Below are positions 18,048 to 25,896 of a DNA stretch of 64,000 bases, one piece after another. The notes under the pieces were generated by a model. The model worked only from the letters and a program-made list of their open reading frames with translations. It was not told the DNA's origin and did no database searches. The stretch is from Rhodococcoides kroppenstedtii. Its GTDB lineage: Bacteria > Actinomycetota > Actinomycetes > Mycobacteriales > Mycobacteriaceae. Numbering within the stretch: position 1 is the stretch's first letter; each line of letters begins with the position of its first letter. The position numbers and the translations under genes are program-made. The stretch is taken from positions 62,001 to 126,000 of the forward strand of contig NZ_FOJN01000004.1 of assembly GCF_900111805.1 (NCBI RefSeq), given 5' to 3'.

Positions 18048-19160
18048 ATGGCTGCAATCTCGTACAAGAACGCGTCCTGCATCTACGAGGGCGCCGACAA
18101 GCTCGCCGTCGACTCGCTCGATCTCGACATCCAGGACGGCGAATTCGTCGTTCTGGTGGGACCGTCGGGGTCCGGGAAGTCCACCGCGCTGCGCATGCTC
18201 GCCGGCCTCGAGGAGATCGACGGCGGTGCCATCGAGATCGGTGGGAAGAACATGGTCGGCGTGCCGTCCAAGGACCGCGACATCGCGATGGTGTTCCAGA
18301 ACTACGCGCTCTACCCGAACAAGACCGTCGGGGAGAACATGGGGTTCGCGCTCAAGATGCGCGGCGTCGGGCTCGAGGAGCGGAACCGCAAGGTGCAGGA
18401 AGCGGCGAAGCTGCTCGACCTCACCGAGTACCTGGACCGCAAGCCCGGCAAGCTCTCCGGTGGTCAGCGTCAGCGTGTCGCCATGGGCCGCGCGATCGTG
18501 CGCGAGCCGCAGGTGTTCTGCATGGACGAGCCGTTGTCGAACCTCGACGCCAAGCTCCGCGTGCAGACCCGCACGCAGATCGCCGCTCTGCAGCGTCGCC
18601 TCGGCACCACCACGGTGTACGTCACGCACGACCAGGTCGAGGCCATGACGATGGGTGATCGCGTGGCAATCCTCAAAGACGGCCGCCTGCAACAGTTCGC
18701 CTCGCCGACCGAGCTCTACGACCACCCGGTGAACGCGTTCGTGGCCGGCTTCATCGGCTCACCCGCCATGAACCTGTTCACGGTGCCCGTCGCGTCCGGC
18801 GGGGTCCGGGTGGGCGAGCGTCTGGTGGCGCTCGAGCGTGATCAGCTGACCGCCATCGCGGCGGCGGGCCTCGACGAGGTGACCCTGGGCCTGCGGCCGG
18901 AGCAGCTCGAGATCGGCAGCGCGGAAGACGACGGCCTGCTGGTGCAAGTGGACCTGGTGGAAGAGCTGGGCAACGAGAGCTACCTCTACGCGAGCTTCCC
19001 CGACCGGGAGATCCGCGCGATCGACGGCACCTCGGCCACCATCGTCGCGCGGTCCCCGCAGCGGGCCCCGGCGCGGATCGGTGAGACCGTGACGCTGCGC
19101 AAGCGCGAGGGTTCGGCGCACGTGTTCCATACCGAGACGGGAGAGCGGATCGGGGCGTAG
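18048..19160 (+). CDS. Polyol ABC transporter ATP-binding protein (UgpC/SmoK type)
   Basis: A 370-residue ATPase of the MalK/UgpC group. It has Walker A GPSGSGKST near residue 40, signature LSGGQRQRVAMGRAIVR, Walker B VFCMDEPLSNLDAKLR, switch histidine VTHDQVEAMTMGDR, and a C-terminal TOBE region with LRPEQLEIG. This completes the importer: one binding protein, two permeases and one ATPase dimer. AGGAGA precedes ATG 18048. MsmK-type ATPases sometimes serve several CUT1 importers, so it could be shared. A hairpin terminator follows. Confidence 0.94.
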   Translation: MAAISYKNASCIYEGADKLAVDSLDLDIQDGEFVVLVGPSGSGKSTALRMLAGLEEIDGGAIEIGGKNMVGVPSKDRDIAMVFQNYALYPNKTVGENMGFALKMRGVGLEERNRKVQEAAKLLDLTEYLDRKPGKLSGGQRQRVAMGRAIVREPQVFCMDEPLSNLDAKLRVQTRTQIAALQRRLGTTTVYVTHDQVEAMTMGDRVAILKDGRLQQFASPTELYDHPVNAFVAGFIGSPAMNLFTVPVASGGVRVGERLVALERDQLTAIAAAGLDEVTLGLRPEQLEIGSAEDDGLLVQVDLVEELGNESYLYASFPDREIRAIDGTSATIVARSPQRAPARIGETVTLRKREGSAHVFHTETGERIGA

Positions 19161-19177
19161 GAGTCGCCGCGAGTTCT

Positions 19178-19233
19178 GCCACACGATCGGGCGCCGATCC
19201 GCGAATCCGCGGACTCCGCGCCGATCGTGTGGC
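19178..19233. terminator. Hairpin terminator after the polyol import operon
   Basis: Arms GCCACACGATCGG (19178-19190) and CCGATCGTGTGGC (19221-19233) are perfectly complementary over 13 bases. The 30-base interval can itself fold through CCGCGGA/TCCGCGG-type pairing. No T-tract follows. It lies 17 bases after the ATPase stop and before the next start, so it probably separates the two transcription units. Confidence 0.65.
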
Positions 19234-19264
19234 GTAACGCGCGCGGTCTGGTGTACTGGCCGGC

Positions 19265-20059
19265 GTGAGTGTGTGCGATCCGTACCCCTTGCTCGGCCGC
19301 ACCGCCGTGGTCACCGGGGTGAGCCGGCGGGTGGGGATCGGCCACGCCGTCGCCTGTCGGCTCGCGGCATTCGGGGCGAACGTGGTGTGCCATCACCACT
19401 CGCCGCACGACGCGGAGCAACCCTGGGGCGGCGACGACGTCTCGGCGGTCGTGGACAGCGTGCGCTCCCGACTGGTGGCGGGCGCTCGCGTGATGGAGGT
19501 GTCCGGCGATCTCACGGACCCCGGTGCGCCCGAGGCGATCGTCGACCGCGCCGCAGCGGAATTCGGCGCGGTCGACGTCCTCGTTTGCAATCAGGCCCTG
19601 TCCGGCTCCGACGGACCCCTCGGCGCCCTGACCGCCGGCGATCTGGACCGACATTTCGCGGTGAACGCGCGCACGTCGATCCTGCTGGCCCAGGGCTTCT
19701 CGGCTCGCCACGTCCCGGGCCGTCCCGGATCGATCGTCTTCCTCACCTCCGGCCAACACCTCGGCCCGATGCCCGGTGAGATCGCCTACGCCGCGGCCAA
19801 AGCGGCGCTGGCCGGGGTGACGATGACCGTCGCCGACCAGCTGGCCGACGCCGGAATCCGGGTCAACACCGTCAACCCCGGCCCCACCGACACCGGGTAC
19901 CTGTCCCCGGCCGACCGCGCCGCAGTAGCGGCGCGCTTTCCGACGGGGCGCATCGGATCACCCGACGACGCCGCCCGGTTGATCGCCTGGCTCTGCACCG
20001 ACGACGCCGCGTGGATCACCGGGCAGGTCATCGACTCCGAGGGCGGGTTCCGTCGATAA
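19265..20059 (+). CDS. SDR-family oxidoreductase
   Basis: A 264-residue short-chain dehydrogenase/reductase. The cofactor motif is the extended form TGVSRRVGIGHA (residues 17-28), catalytic Ser lies in FLTSGQ, the catalytic pair is YAAAK, and NPGPTDTGYL follows. The tail GQVIDSEGGFRR is usual for the family. It is probably NADP-linked judging by the basic residues after the glycine motif. It follows the polyol operon but sits behind a terminator, so a link to polyol use is not established. The GTG start has no clear Shine-Dalgarno sequence. Substrate unknown. Confidence 0.88.
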   Translation: MSVCDPYPLLGRTAVVTGVSRRVGIGHAVACRLAAFGANVVCHHHSPHDAEQPWGGDDVSAVVDSVRSRLVAGARVMEVSGDLTDPGAPEAIVDRAAAEFGAVDVLVCNQALSGSDGPLGALTAGDLDRHFAVNARTSILLAQGFSARHVPGRPGSIVFLTSGQHLGPMPGEIAYAAAKAALAGVTMTVADQLADAGIRVNTVNPGPTDTGYLSPADRAAVAARFPTGRIGSPDDAARLIAWLCTDDAAWITGQVIDSEGGFRR

Positions 20060-20065
20060 CCGTCG

Positions 20066-21280
20066 TCAGCCGGCGACGGCGACGAACTCGTTGGGCGTGA
20101 CGTCCAGGGTCGCGGTGGCGACGACGTCGCCGGTCGTCAGATCGAGGGCGTGCACGGTGTTCGTGGCGGGCTCGGTGACGTACGCGGTGTCGCCCATCAC
20201 GGAGATCCCCGGGTGCGCGTCCTGGTACCGAGCGGGTCCGTCCCACTGTCCGATGACCGGGTAGGACGCCGTGACCGTGCGGGTGGTCGGGTCGAAGACG
20301 TGGACCGCGCCGTCGGTGCCGATCAGGTAGGCCAGATCGTTCGGGCCGCGGGTGACGCCGCGCCAGGTGTACTCGACTCCGGCGGGGAGGTCGACCACGT
20401 CGAGCGTCTTGGCCTCGGTGTCGACGACGGTCACCCGGTCCAGCAGCAGACCTTCCGCGTCGGGGTCGTCCTTGTAGTCGCCGACGACGAGGGGGCTGGT
20501 CTCGCTCACGTACGCGTTGCCCATCCGGCCGTACGGCTGGTCCGGTGCGTCGAGCTTGGTGATCTCGCCCCCGTCGTAGACCAGGGCGCCGTTCTCGCAC
20601 CCGAACACGACCCGTTCGTCCTGCGCTGTGCCCTCGCCGTGGATGCCCGGGCAGCGGTCGCTCGAGGCAACGACGTCCCCGTTCTCGGACCGGGCTTCGA
20701 TACCGGTGCGCCCGTTGGCGTTTCCGACGGTAGTCAGCAGAGCGCCGTCGGACAGGACCACGGAGACGCCGTGATGAGCCTCCGTGCCGGGGACGGTCTC
20801 CGTCTCGGGCATGCCGTCGGTCGTACCCAGAGCGGCGGTGTCGAGGATGGTGGTGTCGCTGGTGCCGTCGGCGTAGAGCACGGTGCGCCCGGCGTGGTGG
20901 ACCACGTGGCCCGGCTTCTCGGCGGGGAACACGGTGTCGGTGAGTTCCGGGGTGTCCGCCGTGCCCGCCGCGGTGTCGAGCACCTGGAATCCGGCACTGG
21001 TGGTGACCATGACGTGACGCCCGTCGCCGGCGGCGTTCAGGCGGGTGTAGTCCTCGGACGTGAAGTCGGCGACGTCGGCGAGTGTCTCGGCGTCGAGGAC
21101 GCGGAGCCCGCCCGCGTAGGACACGACGACGCGGGGTCCGGGCTCGGCGGCGGCACCGTCGGGCGCGGTCGAGGCGTCCGACGTGGTCGAGGTGTCGGCG
21201 GAGCAGGCCGTCAGAGCGACGGCGGCGGCGGCGAGGGCGACGACCGCGGTGGTCGAGCGTCGAACGGCGTTGGTGCGCAT
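20066..21280 (-). CDS. aztD: Zinc metallochaperone AztD (lipoprotein)
   Basis: A 404-residue secreted beta-propeller-like protein, identified as AztD, which in Paracoccus binds zinc and hands it to the binding protein AztC. The signal peptide ends in the lipobox LTAC (Cys26). Recurrent histidine sites follow: HVVHHAG (about 125-130), EAHHGVSV (168-173), CPGIHGE (210-216) and DAHPGIS, plus a likely disulphide pair Cys210/Cys228. Short VLDAETL- and VHVFDPTTRTV-type repeats mark propeller blades. An ATG at 21292 is an alternative start. It is last in the aztB-aztD-like-aztC-aztD row, 32 bases after aztC, so Zur control is expected. Confidence 0.85.
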   Translation of the reverse strand: MRTNAVRRSTTAVVALAAAAVALTACSADTSTTSDASTAPDGAAAEPGPRVVVSYAGGLRVLDAETLADVADFTSEDYTRLNAAGDGRHVMVTTSAGFQVLDTAAGTADTPELTDTVFPAEKPGHVVHHAGRTVLYADGTSDTTILDTAALGTTDGMPETETVPGTEAHHGVSVVLSDGALLTTVGNANGRTGIEARSENGDVVASSDRCPGIHGEGTAQDERVVFGCENGALVYDGGEITKLDAPDQPYGRMGNAYVSETSPLVVGDYKDDPDAEGLLLDRVTVVDTEAKTLDVVDLPAGVEYTWRGVTRGPNDLAYLIGTDGAVHVFDPTTRTVTASYPVIGQWDGPARYQDAHPGISVMGDTAYVTEPATNTVHALDLTTGDVVATATLDVTPNEFVAVAG

Positions 21281-21312
21281 GCAGTGATCCATTTCTGTGT
21301 GGGTGTTTCCGG

Positions 21313-22224
21313 TCAGGGTGTGAGTCCGTCGGCGATGCGATCGGCGTTGGCGCGCATCATGGTCGGGTAGTCGGGGGCGCCGCCGCCGGGTTCGGTGAGG
21401 GATTCCGAGAAGAGCTCGACGACGCGCACCTCGAGGTCGGCCTCGTCGGCCAGGGCTCGAACGAGTCGGTCCGGTGCGGAGGATTCGGCGAACACGGCCG
21501 GGACTCCGGTGCGTTCGAGTGCGTCGACCAGGTCGGACAGGTCGGACGCCGACGGTGCGGCGAGGGTGGTCCCGCCGGGGATCACGGTGCCGACGACGTC
21601 GAAGTCGTAGCGGTCCGCAAGGTAGCCGAACACGTGGTGGTTGGTCACGAGGGCTCGGCGATCGCGCGGAATGGCGTCGAACGTCGTTGCCATCGTGCGG
21701 TCGAGCTCGGTCAGGCGCGCGGTGTACTCGGCGGTCTGCGCGGCGATCCTGTCGGGGTCGACCCCGTCCAGGCCGGAGAGCGCGGGTTCCAGCGCGGTGA
21801 CCACGTCGATCATCCGCGTCGGGTCGGTCCAGAAGTGCGAGTCCGGCGTTCCCGCCGCGTCGCCGTCCCGGTAGTCGAGGACGTCGACGGCATCGCCGGC
21901 GACGAAGGTCGGAACTCGTTCTGCCGCAGCCGCGTCGAGGTGCTGTTGGAGACCTTCCTCGAGTCCCAGACCGTTGGAGACGACCAGATCGGCGGACCGC
22001 AGCAGGGCACCGTCCTGCGCCGAGATCTCGAACGAGTGCGGGTCGGCGTTCGGCTTCATGAGGGTGACCACGCGCGCCTCGTCGCCGACGACGCTCTCGA
22101 CCACGTCGCCGAGGATGTTGGTGGAGACGACGACGGTGGGCCGATCGTCGTCCGTCGCGGAACACGCTGCGGCGCCGCAGATCACCAGGGCGACCGCGGC
22201 GAGGGACAGTAACGATCGTGTCAT
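21313..22224 (-). CDS. aztC: Zinc ABC transporter substrate-binding protein AztC
   Basis: A 303-residue cluster A-I solute-binding protein for zinc. The signal peptide ends GAAAC, probably lipid-anchored at Cys21. Zinc ligands expected from the ZnuA/AztC family are present: His63 (NADPHSFE), His130 (PDSHFW) and His196/197 (TNHHVFGY), with Glu274 in LFSESL as the likely fourth ligand where AztC proteins usually have Asp. There is no long His-rich loop between strands, which is typical of AztC and fits its need for a chaperone. Only one base separates its ATG from the stop of the AztD-like gene. Confidence 0.88.
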   Translation of the reverse strand: MTRSLLSLAAVALVICGAAACSATDDDRPTVVVSTNILGDVVESVVGDEARVVTLMKPNADPHSFEISAQDGALLRSADLVVSNGLGLEEGLQQHLDAAAAERVPTFVAGDAVDVLDYRDGDAAGTPDSHFWTDPTRMIDVVTALEPALSGLDGVDPDRIAAQTAEYTARLTELDRTMATTFDAIPRDRRALVTNHHVFGYLADRYDFDVVGTVIPGGTTLAAPSASDLSDLVDALERTGVPAVFAESSAPDRLVRALADEADLEVRVVELFSESLTEPGGGAPDYPTMMRANADRIADGLTP

Positions 22225-22225
22225 G

Positions 22226-23467
22226 TCAGCGCCCCGTCCCGGCGGTGAACACGGGTTCGGTCGCCGTGTCGAAGGTGCGGGCGATGCGCGCGTCGTCCGC
22301 GAAATCGAGTTCGTACAGGGTCTTCTCGACGGGTCCGCTCAGGTAGGCCCGCTGCTGGTCGGCGACGAGCGTCGGCGCGGCACCGGCGGCGATCGAGTCC
22401 GCGACGAGGGCCGGAGTCTCGGCCAGGACCGCTCCGTCGGTACCGCGGAGGACGAGAACGCGTCCGTCGCGGGCCAGGGCGAGCACGTGGTCGTCGCCGT
22501 CGTCGACCGCGGTGACGTGCACCAGCGGGGCCGGAGCCGGCAGCCGGGTCCAGGATCTGTCGCGGGTATCGAGGAGCAGGATCTCGTCGCCGACCAGGCC
22601 GGCGACCGTCGGCCGGCCCTCTCGGTTGTCGAACTCGGCCACGGACATACCGGACAGCCCCTCGGGGTAGGGGATGCGCTGCGTCGTCACGTCGTCGTCG
22701 GTGGCCGTGGCGAGGAGGGCGCCGTCGGCGCAGCCGATCACGGCACCGACCCGCGTGGTCCGGGTACCGCCGACGTCGGGGCACGAGTCGACGACCCCGG
22801 TGGGTGTCCCGTCGGCGGCACGGCCGACGACGGTGCGCGACGCGCCGCTCCCCTCGGTGACGAGCGCGAACGAGCCGACCGGGACGGTCAGGCCGGGACC
22901 CGGAGCGCCGGTGACGCGGAAGAGTTCGCGGATCTCACCGCGAGAGAGTGCCTCGGTGTCGAGCAGGACGGCGTCGCCGGACCCGGCGAAGTACAGCCCC
23001 GTCCCGCCGGACGTCGACGAGTTCGTCGTGCTCACGGTGACGTCGCCGTCCCCGGGCACCGTGCCGAGGAGGCGCGGCTGCGCCCGGTAGTAGTGGAAGT
23101 GGTCGACGTGGTCCCACGTCCACACACCGCTGTCGACGATCTCGACGCCGGAATCGTTCTGCACGAACAGGTATCGACCGTCGGTGTGCACCGCGCGGGG
23201 AGGGTCGACACTACCGAGCTCGGTCGTCGTCTCGTCGAGAAGGTCGAGGTGGGTGACCGTCCCGGCGGCGTCGACGGACGTGAGACCGAGGCGCGGCTCG
23301 GCCAGTTCCTCGGCGCCGTCGATCGCGCCGTGGCCGTCACCGCTCGCGTCGACGGCGGTCTCGTCGGCCGCCCGATCGTCGACCGGTGCGGGCTCGGCGC
23401 TGCACCCGGACAGGGCGAGCGTGAGAAGAGCGGGCGCCAGGACGGCGCGGGTCAGTCGATGGTGCAC
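22226..23467 (-). CDS. AztD-like secreted zinc-binding lipoprotein (second AztD paralogue)
   Basis: A 413-residue lipoprotein related to AztD: lipobox LSGC (Cys22), propeller-like repeats, and the paired motifs SCPDVGG and IGCADGALL that match the Cys pair of AztD. It differs by a histidine cluster WTWDHVDHFHYYRA (His120, His123, His125), absent from the other paralogue, and by losing most of that paralogue's HH sites. The GTG at 23467 has AAAGG at a 5-base spacing. Its 5' end overlaps the 3' end of aztB by 131 bases in another frame. A zinc-chaperone or zinc-storage role is inferred from family and neighbours. Confidence 0.75.
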   Translation of the reverse strand: MHHRLTRAVLAPALLTLALSGCSAEPAPVDDRAADETAVDASGDGHGAIDGAEELAEPRLGLTSVDAAGTVTHLDLLDETTTELGSVDPPRAVHTDGRYLFVQNDSGVEIVDSGVWTWDHVDHFHYYRAQPRLLGTVPGDGDVTVSTTNSSTSGGTGLYFAGSGDAVLLDTEALSRGEIRELFRVTGAPGPGLTVPVGSFALVTEGSGASRTVVGRAADGTPTGVVDSCPDVGGTRTTRVGAVIGCADGALLATATDDDVTTQRIPYPEGLSGMSVAEFDNREGRPTVAGLVGDEILLLDTRDRSWTRLPAPAPLVHVTAVDDGDDHVLALARDGRVLVLRGTDGAVLAETPALVADSIAAGAAPTLVADQQRAYLSGPVEKTLYELDFADDARIARTFDTATEPVFTAGTGR

Positions 23468-24332
23468 GGTGACCTTTCGGGGACGGGTGTCGACGCGCGT
23501 CGACGGGTGGGAGAGCCGCGTGCGCCGCGTGCGACAGGGCGGCCGCCGCGATGGCCGTGGCCGCGATCGAGGCGCCGGCCGCGGTGGCTGCGTGCCACGA
23601 GACCAGCAGGCCGACAACGACACTGGCGACCCCGATCACGGCCGCCAGGACCATCCGGGTCGGGATGCGGTCGGTCCACGGACCGGCCGCCACGGCCGGG
23701 GCGAGCAACAGGCCGACGACCAGCAGCGAGCCGACGGCCTGGTACGACGACACGACGGCGAGGGTGACGAGGGCGACCAGGACCGCGCGGGCCGAGCGGG
23801 GGCCCAGGTCGAGGACGGCGGCGATGCGCGGGTCGATCGCGAGCGCCACGAGAGGGCGGTGGAAGGCCGTCGCGGCGGCGATTCCGACCGCCGTGGCCAC
23901 GGCGAGGAGAACGAGGTCGGTCTCGTCGATCGCCAACACGTCGCCGAACAGGATCGTGGTGGCGTCGGTGGCGAAGCTTCCGGAGTGGGACACGACGATG
24001 ACGCCGAGTGCGAGCATGGCCACGAACAGCAGGCCGATGCTGGTGTCGTACGACAGTCGGCCGCGACGCTGCAGCGCGGTGATACCGACGCTCATGACCG
24101 CGGCGCCGATGGCTCCGCCCACCAGCACGGGACCACCCAGCACGGTGGCGAGCGCGACCCCCGGCAGCATGCCGTGCGCGAGCGCTTCACCCAGAAAGGC
24201 CATGCCGCGCACCACGACCCAGGTGCCGACGACACCGCAGAGCACGGCCACCAGCGCACCGCCCAGGGCAGCGCGCTGGACGAACCCGTGGGCGAACGGG
24301 TCCATCAGCGCACCGAGTGCCGGATTCGTCAC
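23337..24332 (-). CDS. aztB: Zinc ABC transporter permease AztB
   Basis: A 331-residue permease of the ZnuB/MntB (ABC-3) family with about eight or nine membrane segments. Family marks are GTWVVVRGMAFLGEALAHGMLPGVALA and the conserved SYQAVGSLLVVGLLLAPAVAA. The GTG at 24332 is chosen because TACGTT (24345-24340) lies seven bases upstream, giving a leaderless mRNA; ATG 24305 is the alternative. After about residue 285 the sequence turns into a basic, low-complexity tail of some 45 residues encoded over the start of the AztD-like gene. Most AztB proteins end before this, so the tail may be a read-over artefact. Divergent from aztA. Confidence 0.87.
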   Translation of the reverse strand: MTNPALGALMDPFAHGFVQRAALGGALVAVLCGVVGTWVVVRGMAFLGEALAHGMLPGVALATVLGGPVLVGGAIGAAVMSVGITALQRRGRLSYDTSIGLLFVAMLALGVIVVSHSGSFATDATTILFGDVLAIDETDLVLLAVATAVGIAAATAFHRPLVALAIDPRIAAVLDLGPRSARAVLVALVTLAVVSSYQAVGSLLVVGLLLAPAVAAGPWTDRIPTRMVLAAVIGVASVVVGLLVSWHAATAAGASIAATAIAAAALSHAAHAALPPVDARRHPSPKGHRAPSTDPRRPGARSSHARPVRVQRRARTGRRSGGRRDRRRRER

Positions 24333-24348
24333 GGTCGGGAACGTAACA

Positions 24349-24368
24349 GTATCGAAAACGATTATCAA
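24349..24368. promoter_or_regulatory. Zur-box-like palindrome between aztB and aztA
   Basis: On the minus strand the core reads TGATAATCGTTTTCGATA, close to the TGAAAATGATTTTCA type of actinobacterial Zur box as I remember it. It is the only AT-rich island in the region. The presumed -10 hexamers of aztB (24345-24340) and aztA (24376-24381) flank it on either side, so a bound Zur dimer would cover both -35 regions. This would repress zinc uptake in both directions when zinc is sufficient. Confidence 0.78.
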
Positions 24369-24387
24369 AACCGGCTATGGTGTGGTG

Positions 24388-25017
24388 ATGACCCTCGTTG
24401 CGGCCCACCTCACCCGACTCCGCGTGGAATACGACGGCACCGTGGCGTTGCGCGACGTCGACCTGGACGTCCGCGCGGGCACGGTGACGGTGATCGCCGG
24501 ACCCAACGGTTCCGGCAAATCGACTCTGGTGGAGACGATCGCGGGCACCGTGGTGCCGACGGCGGGTCGGCGGGTGGTGTCGGGGACGATCGCATTCGTT
24601 CCCCAGCGCACCGCCGTGTCCGACGGCCTGCCGCTCACCGTCCGGGACGTCGTGACGGTGGGTACCTGGGGTCGGCTCGGTCGGTGGCGCCCCGCGCGTG
24701 CGGGCACCCGGGCGCTGGTGGACGACGCGCTGCGCCGCCTCGACATCGCCGATCTCGCCTCGGCGTCGTTCGCGACGGTGTCCGGCGGTCAGCGTCAGCG
24801 TGCGTTGCTCGCCCAGGGGCTCGCGCGGCGGGCGGACCTGCTGTTGCTCGACGAGCCGACCACTGGACTCGACGCCGCGAGCGCCGAGCGGATCCGGGCC
24901 GCGATGGTCGACGAGGCACAGCGCGGCGCCGCGGTGGTCTGCGTCTCGCACGACGCCGCGGTGATCGCCGTCGCCGATCGAGTGGTCCGACTGGAGGGCG
25001 GGCGCCGGGTCGAGTGA
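24388..25017 (+). CDS. aztA: Zinc ABC transporter ATP-binding protein AztA
   Basis: A 209-residue ATPase with Walker A GPNGSGKST (38-46), Q-loop IAFVPQRT, signature VSGGQRQRALLAQGLA, Walker B LLLLDEPTTGLD and switch histidine VSHD. It is short for an ABC ATPase but normal for AztA. It is transcribed away from its permease. TATGGT (24376-24381) six bases before ATG 24388, with no Shine-Dalgarno sequence, indicates a leaderless mRNA. The Zur-like palindrome lies immediately upstream of that -10. The gene is monocistronic and ends 19 bases before the convergent hydrolase gene. Confidence 0.9.
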   Translation: MTLVAAHLTRLRVEYDGTVALRDVDLDVRAGTVTVIAGPNGSGKSTLVETIAGTVVPTAGRRVVSGTIAFVPQRTAVSDGLPLTVRDVVTVGTWGRLGRWRPARAGTRALVDDALRRLDIADLASASFATVSGGQRQRALLAQGLARRADLLLLDEPTTGLDAASAERIRAAMVDEAQRGAAVVCVSHDAAVIAVADRVVRLEGGRRVE

Positions 25018-25035
25018 TCCGGCGACGCTCCCGGC

Positions 25036-25896
25036 TCAGGAGCGACCGAGGAGAAGATCCGCCGCGTCGCGGGGGTGGGTCCAGGGCCACCAGTGCTTGG
25101 CGTCGACCCGCACGATCCGCAGATCCGGGGCCCACCGCTCCACGCCCTCGACGAGATCGGGGGAGAGGAAGCGGTCCCGCCGCGGTACGACGATGGTCGT
25201 CGGCACCTCGCACCGCGGCTCGGGCCCGGCGATCATCCGTCGAACGATGTTGGCGCGGTACAACTCCACCCCGCGTGCCATGTTCTCGGGTGTGGCCGCG
25301 GGAGCCGGATCGTTCGGTCCGGCCTTGACGAACGCCGTCGGCACGTACTTCCCGAGCACGGGGACGTGGAAGCCCCAGATGTACCAGGACCGACCCAGCT
25401 GGCCGATCAACGACGGCCATTGCCAGGGGCGCAGGCCCCGCCGGCGCGACACTGCCCGCAGGTGGTCGATGCTGGGTCCGGACACCGAGGTGTAGGAGGC
25501 GACGTCGACACGAGCGCGACTGTCGCGCAACGGATCCCACATCTGGACCGATCCCCAGTCGTGCGCGAACACGTGGACCGGACCGCCGCGATCGGGGATG
25601 GAGTCGACCACTGCCCAGAAATCCTCGGCCAGTCGCTCGAGGGCGTAGGACGCGGTGCGGTCCGGAGTGTCGAGGAGGGTGTCACCACCGCCGCGGGTGT
25701 CGTAGGCGACGACGCGAGCGCGGTCGCCGATCGCGGCGATCAGCGGCTCGTACATGCGGTGATCGTCCGGATATCCGTGCACGAGAACGACGGTCGTCTC
25801 CGCGTCGCGTCGGCCGTACTCGAAGACCGCGACGTCCGCTCCGGTGGACCGGACCGTCCACTGCGCGTGCGGCTCGGGTGGTTCCTGCTGGGTCAA
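25036..25896 (-). CDS. Alpha/beta hydrolase
   Basis: A 286-residue alpha/beta-hydrolase-fold enzyme. The oxyanion-hole segment is VVLVHGYPDDHRMYEPL, the strand-4 aspartate region is VVAYDTRGGGDT, and the elbow reads VFAHDWGS with Asp as nucleophile, as in epoxide hydrolases and haloalkane dehalogenases. The catalytic histidine is expected near DAKHWWPWTHP. The best start is TTG 25896, which overlaps the TetR stop (TTGA) and follows GAGGCGAG; no ATG or GTG is available before the fold begins. It is third in an operon with an amidohydrolase and a TetR regulator. An epoxide hydrolase or related activity is plausible. Confidence 0.8.
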   Translation of the reverse strand: MTQQEPPEPHAQWTVRSTGADVAVFEYGRRDAETTVVLVHGYPDDHRMYEPLIAAIGDRARVVAYDTRGGGDTLLDTPDRTASYALERLAEDFWAVVDSIPDRGGPVHVFAHDWGSVQMWDPLRDSRARVDVASYTSVSGPSIDHLRAVSRRRGLRPWQWPSLIGQLGRSWYIWGFHVPVLGKYVPTAFVKAGPNDPAPAATPENMARGVELYRANIVRRMIAGPEPRCEVPTTIVVPRRDRFLSPDLVEGVERWAPDLRIVRVDAKHWWPWTHPRDAADLLLGRS

